NCBI GenBank assembly: GCA_018814635.1
Contig: JAHIYV010000055.1
Coordinates: 1 to 13,905, forward strand
DNA length: 13,905 nt
From: Patescibacteria group bacterium
GTDB lineage: Bacteria > Patescibacteriota > Minisyncoccia > Phycocordibacterales > JAGLOS01
Direction: 5' to 3'
Part shown: piece by piece, positions 13,617-13,905 of the stretch
Position numbering within the stretch: position 1 is the stretch's first letter
Layout of the letters: every line of letters begins with the position of its first letter
The notes under the pieces: generated by a model
What the model was told of the DNA's origin: nothing
The model's database searches: none
Seen by the model: only the letters and a program-made list of their open reading frames with translations
Program-made: the position numbers and the translations under genes

Positions 13617-13630
13617 TTATTTAATAGGGT

Positions 13631-13675
13631 GATTTTTTTATCTTTTCTAAATTGTAGGATATAAACATAATACAT
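13631..13675 (-). pseudogene. Second GIY-YIG gene start, truncated after 14 codons
   Basis: ATG 13675 begins MYYVYILQFRKDKK, the normal GIY-YIG N-terminus without a frameshift, and then loses homology exactly where the terminal repeat of the neighbouring unit (13618-13630) begins. Either a second element inserted into this copy after its DKK codons, or a local duplication copied only the 5' end. Confidence 0.65.
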
Positions 13676-13695
13676 TATTTTGAAAAAATTTAAAA
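13653..13695. repeat. Direct repeat, copy 2
   Basis: Partner of 13574-13616, offset by 79 bases. It covers the leader and first codons of the truncated GIY-YIG copy. Confidence 0.9.
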
Positions 13696-13710
13696 ACTAC
13701 TTTACATAAA

Positions 13711-13788
13711 TGAGCGAGGTTAAATGAGCGAGGTTGAACCTCGCTCAAGCAATGAGAGTGAGCAATGAGCGAGGTTGAACCTCGCTCA
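13711..13788. repeat. Cluster of GAGCGAGG palindromes
   Basis: TGAGCGAGGTT-G-AACCTCGCTCA is present twice as a perfect 23-base palindrome (13725-13747 and 13766-13788), plus a half copy at 13711-13721. The 18-base spacer is itself made of TGAG/GAGC pieces. It lies on the 5' side of the GIY-YIG remnants. Two full units are too few and too symmetric for a CRISPR array. Confidence 0.85.
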
Positions 13789-13803
13789 TTCAAAACCTCT
13801 AAT

Positions 13804-13834
13804 CCCAGTTAGATATAAACCATTATCTAACGGG
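13804..13834. repeat. GTTAGATA/TATCTAAC hairpin, copy 1
   Basis: CCC (13804-13806) with GGG (13832-13834), and GTTAGATA (13808-13815) with TATCTAAC (13824-13831), one base bulged. It is followed by ATAAAT, as the ACCCTGT family is followed by TAAAT. Confidence 0.75.
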
Positions 13835-13858
13835 ATAAATAAAATCGGAGGTTGGTAA

Positions 13859-13890
13859 ACCCCGTTAGATATGCAATTATCTAATGGGGT
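13859..13890. repeat. GTTAGATA/TATCTAAC hairpin, copy 2
   Basis: ACCCCGTTAGATA (13859-13871) pairs with TATCTAATGGGGT (13878-13890) over 13 bp with one G-U pair, loop TGCAAT, followed by AAAT. The general form ACCC-n-GTTARAT ... ATYTAA-n-GGGTAAAT resembles the ends of the GIY-YIG unit, so the two families may be related. Confidence 0.8.
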
Positions 13891-13905
13891 AAATAATCGT
13901 AGTTG

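Larger units (their letters stand above)
13333..13630 (-). mobile_element. GIY-YIG nuclease unit bounded by terminal inverted repeats (about 300 bp)
   Basis: ACCCTGTTAAATA (13337-13349) and TATTTAATAGGGT (13618-13630) are inverted repeats matching at 12 of 13 bases, lying just outside or at the ends of one GIY-YIG gene. The 13337 end shares TAACAGGGTAAAT (minus strand) with both short palindromes in this window. The nuclease gene fills most of the unit. This is the layout of an autonomous element with its non-autonomous palindromic relatives. Mobility is inferred. Confidence 0.6.

Noticed and set aside
13711..13890. CRISPR array
   Set aside because: Units are palindromes of two different families, spacers are few and repeat-derived, and no cas gene is near.

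Overview
The window looks like accessory and housekeeping DNA from a streamlined, AT-rich bacterium of the Candidate Phyla Radiation (Patescibacteria, probably a Parcubacteria-type lineage). The basis for this is the TraC-like/VirB4-like pair, an RNase HI with a C-terminal viroplasmin-like tail, a small ComEC followed by a PH-domain membrane protein, an Asn/Thr-rich surface protein, a GIY-YIG nuclease of about 87 residues, and many start codons without a Shine-Dalgarno sequence. The placement is an inference from gene families; no rRNA or other phylogenetic marker is present.

Layout. 1-570: the tail of an IS30-family transposase abuts the 3' half of an exonuclease III gene that it appears to have broken. 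722-2823 (minus): comEC, overlapping a PH-domain membrane protein gene. 2925-3656 (minus): RNase HI. 3760-3939 (minus): a strong promoter followed by a strong terminator with no evident gene between, a candidate small RNA or attenuated leader for rnhA. 3970-5709 (minus): recJ. 5842-6386: an ambiguous two-strand region with a long, structured minus-strand leader and a divergent promoter pair whose -35 boxes lie in the arms of one 14-bp inverted repeat. 6386-7417 (plus): a signal-peptide surface protein with a C-terminal anchor. 7471-8095: palindromic repeats and an IS1182-type transposase remnant, one repeat lying inside the transposase homology. 8373-9635 (minus): an ATPase of the AAA/DUF4143 type. 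9699-10043: a cruciform repeat and a decayed small gene. 10063-13334 (minus): a type IV secretion-like operon (TraC-like, VirB4-like ATPase, small membrane protein) invaded by repeats. 13333-13905: a broken GIY-YIG nuclease gene bounded by inverted repeats, a second truncated GIY-YIG start, and a cluster of palindromes.

The most interesting signal links three places. The 3' end of the GIY-YIG gene (13333-13345) carries a 13-base sequence, TAACAGGGTAAAT, that also ends two short palindromic elements at 7652-7696 and 10717-10762. The GIY-YIG unit has 13-bp terminal inverted repeats (12/13), and one palindrome sits precisely inside a transposase reading frame. This suggests a small mobile family in which a GIY-YIG nuclease is the autonomous partner and the hairpins are its non-autonomous derivatives.
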